A model generated the notes under the pieces. That model was not told the origin of the DNA. It ran no database searches and worked only from the letters and a program-made list of their open reading frames with translations. Positions 62,777 to 64,000 of a stretch of DNA of 64,000 nt are shown here, in pieces; the first letter of the stretch is position 1, and every line of letters starts with the position of its first letter. Origin of the DNA: Arenibaculum pallidiluteum. Lineage in GTDB: Bacteria > Pseudomonadota > Alphaproteobacteria > Azospirillales > Azospirillaceae. Location: NCBI RefSeq assembly GCF_017355985.1, contig NZ_JAFIQU010000010.1, positions 124,001 through 188,000 of the forward strand, in the 5' to 3' direction. A program made the translations under genes and the position numbers.

Positions 62777-63083
62777 CTTCCGATCCTGCCCCCGCTCAGC
62801 CGAATGGCCGCAAAACGGAAAATTGGTCAGGTCAACAAGATAAGGGAACTGGGCGGGACGGGAACATGAATTTCGGATCCTAACACTTTCGCTGCGCGAT
62901 CCTTGCCGGCTGAGTGAGCAATTCGTGCAGGGCGCCGCGTGGTGCGTGCAGGAACGCCGCTTGGTGGCCCTGTTACGGTGCCGCTCGATGCCCAGGGCCG
63001 GGATGCATTGGCCACATGCTCGCGGCCATGCGGTTCGCCGCGGGGGCGCATCGCGGCCGGAACAAGCAACGAAGGGGGAGGAG
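62777..63083. other. Divergent intergenic region, araC / secreted protein
   Basis: 307 bases between the araC start and the secreted-protein start. I see no gene, no clear inverted repeat and no T-tract. It probably contains the two promoters and the AraC site. Confidence 0.5.
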
Positions 63084-64000
63084 ATGATCCAAATCCGAAA
63101 ATCTGGCTGCATCGCCGTAGCCATGCTGCTCGCCCTGGCCTTGGTACCGATGCCTGCGTCGGCCCAGGACAATCCGAATTCCAAAAGGCCTTTCACCTAC
63201 GACCCGGGCCGCCACGCCAGCGCAGCAGATCACTATGCGGCTTTGAAAGCGGCAGCCGGCGATCCGGCAACACCGGCCTACGACAAGCTTCCGGACTGGA
63301 AAGGTCTCTGGACCCGGGACATCGCCGCCGAGGGATTCAGTGTCCGCCCGCGCGAGAAGCGCACGGGCGTCGGCTACCAGACCGAAATCCAGATGAAGCT
63401 GACGCCGGAGTACCAGGCGCGATACGACAAGATGATCGCGGATTTCAAGGCTGGAAAGGGCGATTGGGACCCGCTGAGTTTCTGCCTTCCGGCCGGCTAT
63501 CCGCGCTGGCACGTGGAGCCTTTCCTGAAGGAATTCGTAGTGCGGCCGGAGGAGACTTGGCTGATCAACGAGCAGCAGAGTGAGGTACGGCGCATATACA
63601 CCGACGGCCGTGCCCACCTGCCGGAGGACATCGCCTTTCCGACCTGGACCGGCGATTCCATTGGCTTCTGGCGTGGTCAGACCCTGGTGATCTGGACCAA
63701 GGGCGTCAAGGCAAACATCTACCAGCGCCAGCAGCCCGAGCACAGCGACAAGGTCGAAACCATCGAGGAATGGACCAAGATCGAGCCGCGCACCATGGAG
63801 GTCAGGATGACCATCTATGATTCCGAGGCCCTTCGGGAGCCGTTCCCACTGATCCGCTACTACTACGGCGTCGACGACGACGGCGGGAACTTGCGGCTCG
63901 CCATGTGGAGCTGCAATGAGAACAACCCGAATGTTCGCACGGCGGACGGCAGCACGGACGTGCGGCTGCCCGGCGAGGCGGACTATCGCCCTCCTGTCAC
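63084..64000 (+). CDS. Secreted protein of unknown function, truncated at the window end
   Basis: At least 305 residues with a signal peptide (ends MPASAQDNPNSK). I do not recognise the family with certainty. Features are LKAAAGDPATPAYDKLPDWKGLWTRD, EYQARYDKMIADFKAGKGDWDPLSFCLPAGYPRW and a beta-rich remainder with FPTWTGDSIGFWRGQTLVIWTKGVK and YYYGVDDDGGNLRLAMWSC. Similar secreted proteins sit with DUF6152-like genes elsewhere, and here one lies 7 kb upstream. A GGGGGAGGAG ribosome-binding sequence precedes the ATG. The C-terminus lies beyond position 64000. Confidence 0.7.
   Translation, partial: MIQIRKSGCIAVAMLLALALVPMPASAQDNPNSKRPFTYDPGRHASAADHYAALKAAAGDPATPAYDKLPDWKGLWTRDIAAEGFSVRPREKRTGVGYQTEIQMKLTPEYQARYDKMIADFKAGKGDWDPLSFCLPAGYPRWHVEPFLKEFVVRPEETWLINEQQSEVRRIYTDGRAHLPEDIAFPTWTGDSIGFWRGQTLVIWTKGVKANIYQRQQPEHSDKVETIEEWTKIEPRTMEVRMTIYDSEALREPFPLIRYYYGVDDDGGNLRLAMWSCNENNPNVRTADGSTDVRLPGEADYRPPV

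Noticed and set aside
1-64000. tRNA, rRNA, CRISPR arrays, insertion sequences, prophage or integrase genes
   Set aside because: I looked for cloverleaf ends, evenly spaced repeats, transposases and integrases and found none. The only tandem repeat is the in-frame 24-bp unit at 13.6 kb.

Overview
This window is a continuous piece of high-GC bacterial chromosome. The gene content suggests an alphaproteobacterium of Rhodospirillales/Acetobacteraceae type: TRAP and ActP uptake systems, a 4,5-extradiol protocatechuate route, an HWE-family kinase, a FecIR system and abundant LysR regulators. That placement is inference from gene families and composition, since no rRNA gene is present. I see no tRNA, rRNA, CRISPR array, insertion sequence or phage gene. 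The window opens inside a TonB-dependent receptor gene and closes inside a secreted protein of unknown function.

Layout. 0-2.7 kb: fecI-fecR-receptor (minus strand), with a Fur-like box upstream. 3-5 kb: a methyltransferase and a membrane-anchored hydrolase. 5-12.9 kb (minus): a quinate/shikimate module made of a TetR regulator with an extra KfrA-like N-terminal domain, aroQ, the TRAP transporter dctP/dctQ/dctM, a quinate/shikimate dehydrogenase and 3-dehydroshikimate dehydratase quiC. 13-22 kb: housekeeping and sensory genes (a spermidine-synthase-like membrane protein with an in-frame 24-bp tandem repeat, a lipoprotein hydrolase, a double-PAS HWE kinase, a CAP-RTX protein, an APC permease, a nucleoside hydrolase). 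22-23.7 kb: azoR and a divergent lysR. 23.9-30.9 kb: the protocatechuate/gallate lower pathway (hydrolase, galB, galC, galD, an NTF2-like gene, a DUF1932 dehydrogenase, ligB, ligA) with a convergent lysR. 31-35.7 kb: yjcH-actP, a cNMP-CBS-DUF294 regulator and a DnaQ-like exonuclease. 36-42 kb: a copper-storage protein, lysR and the aldehyde oxidoreductase paoABC. 42-46 kb: an Asp/Glu racemase with a deletion-damaged spermidine-type ABC transporter and its divergent GntR regulator. 46-51.5 kb: fructose PTS fruB-fruK-fruA. 51.7-55.5 kb: lysR and divergent mhqO-mhqD-mhqO. 55.9-64 kb: a poorly described cluster (DUF6152-like protein, carboxylesterase, two paralogous small membrane proteins, a C-terminal CxxCH protein, maleylacetate reductase, an MsrQ-like heme protein, AraC, and a truncated secreted protein).

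How the genes work together. The clearest theme is growth on plant-derived hydroaromatics. Quinate or shikimate enters through the TRAP system and passes through dehydrogenase, dehydroquinase and QuiC to protocatechuate. LigAB opens the ring, and GalD, GalB and GalC take the product to pyruvate and oxaloacetate. LigC (semialdehyde dehydrogenase) and LigI (pyrone hydrolase) are not in the window. The DUF1932 dehydrogenase inside the operon is a candidate for one missing step. AzoR and the two MhqO-type dioxygenases fit quinone or hydroquinone detoxification or catabolism, and PaoABC fits aromatic aldehyde oxidation.
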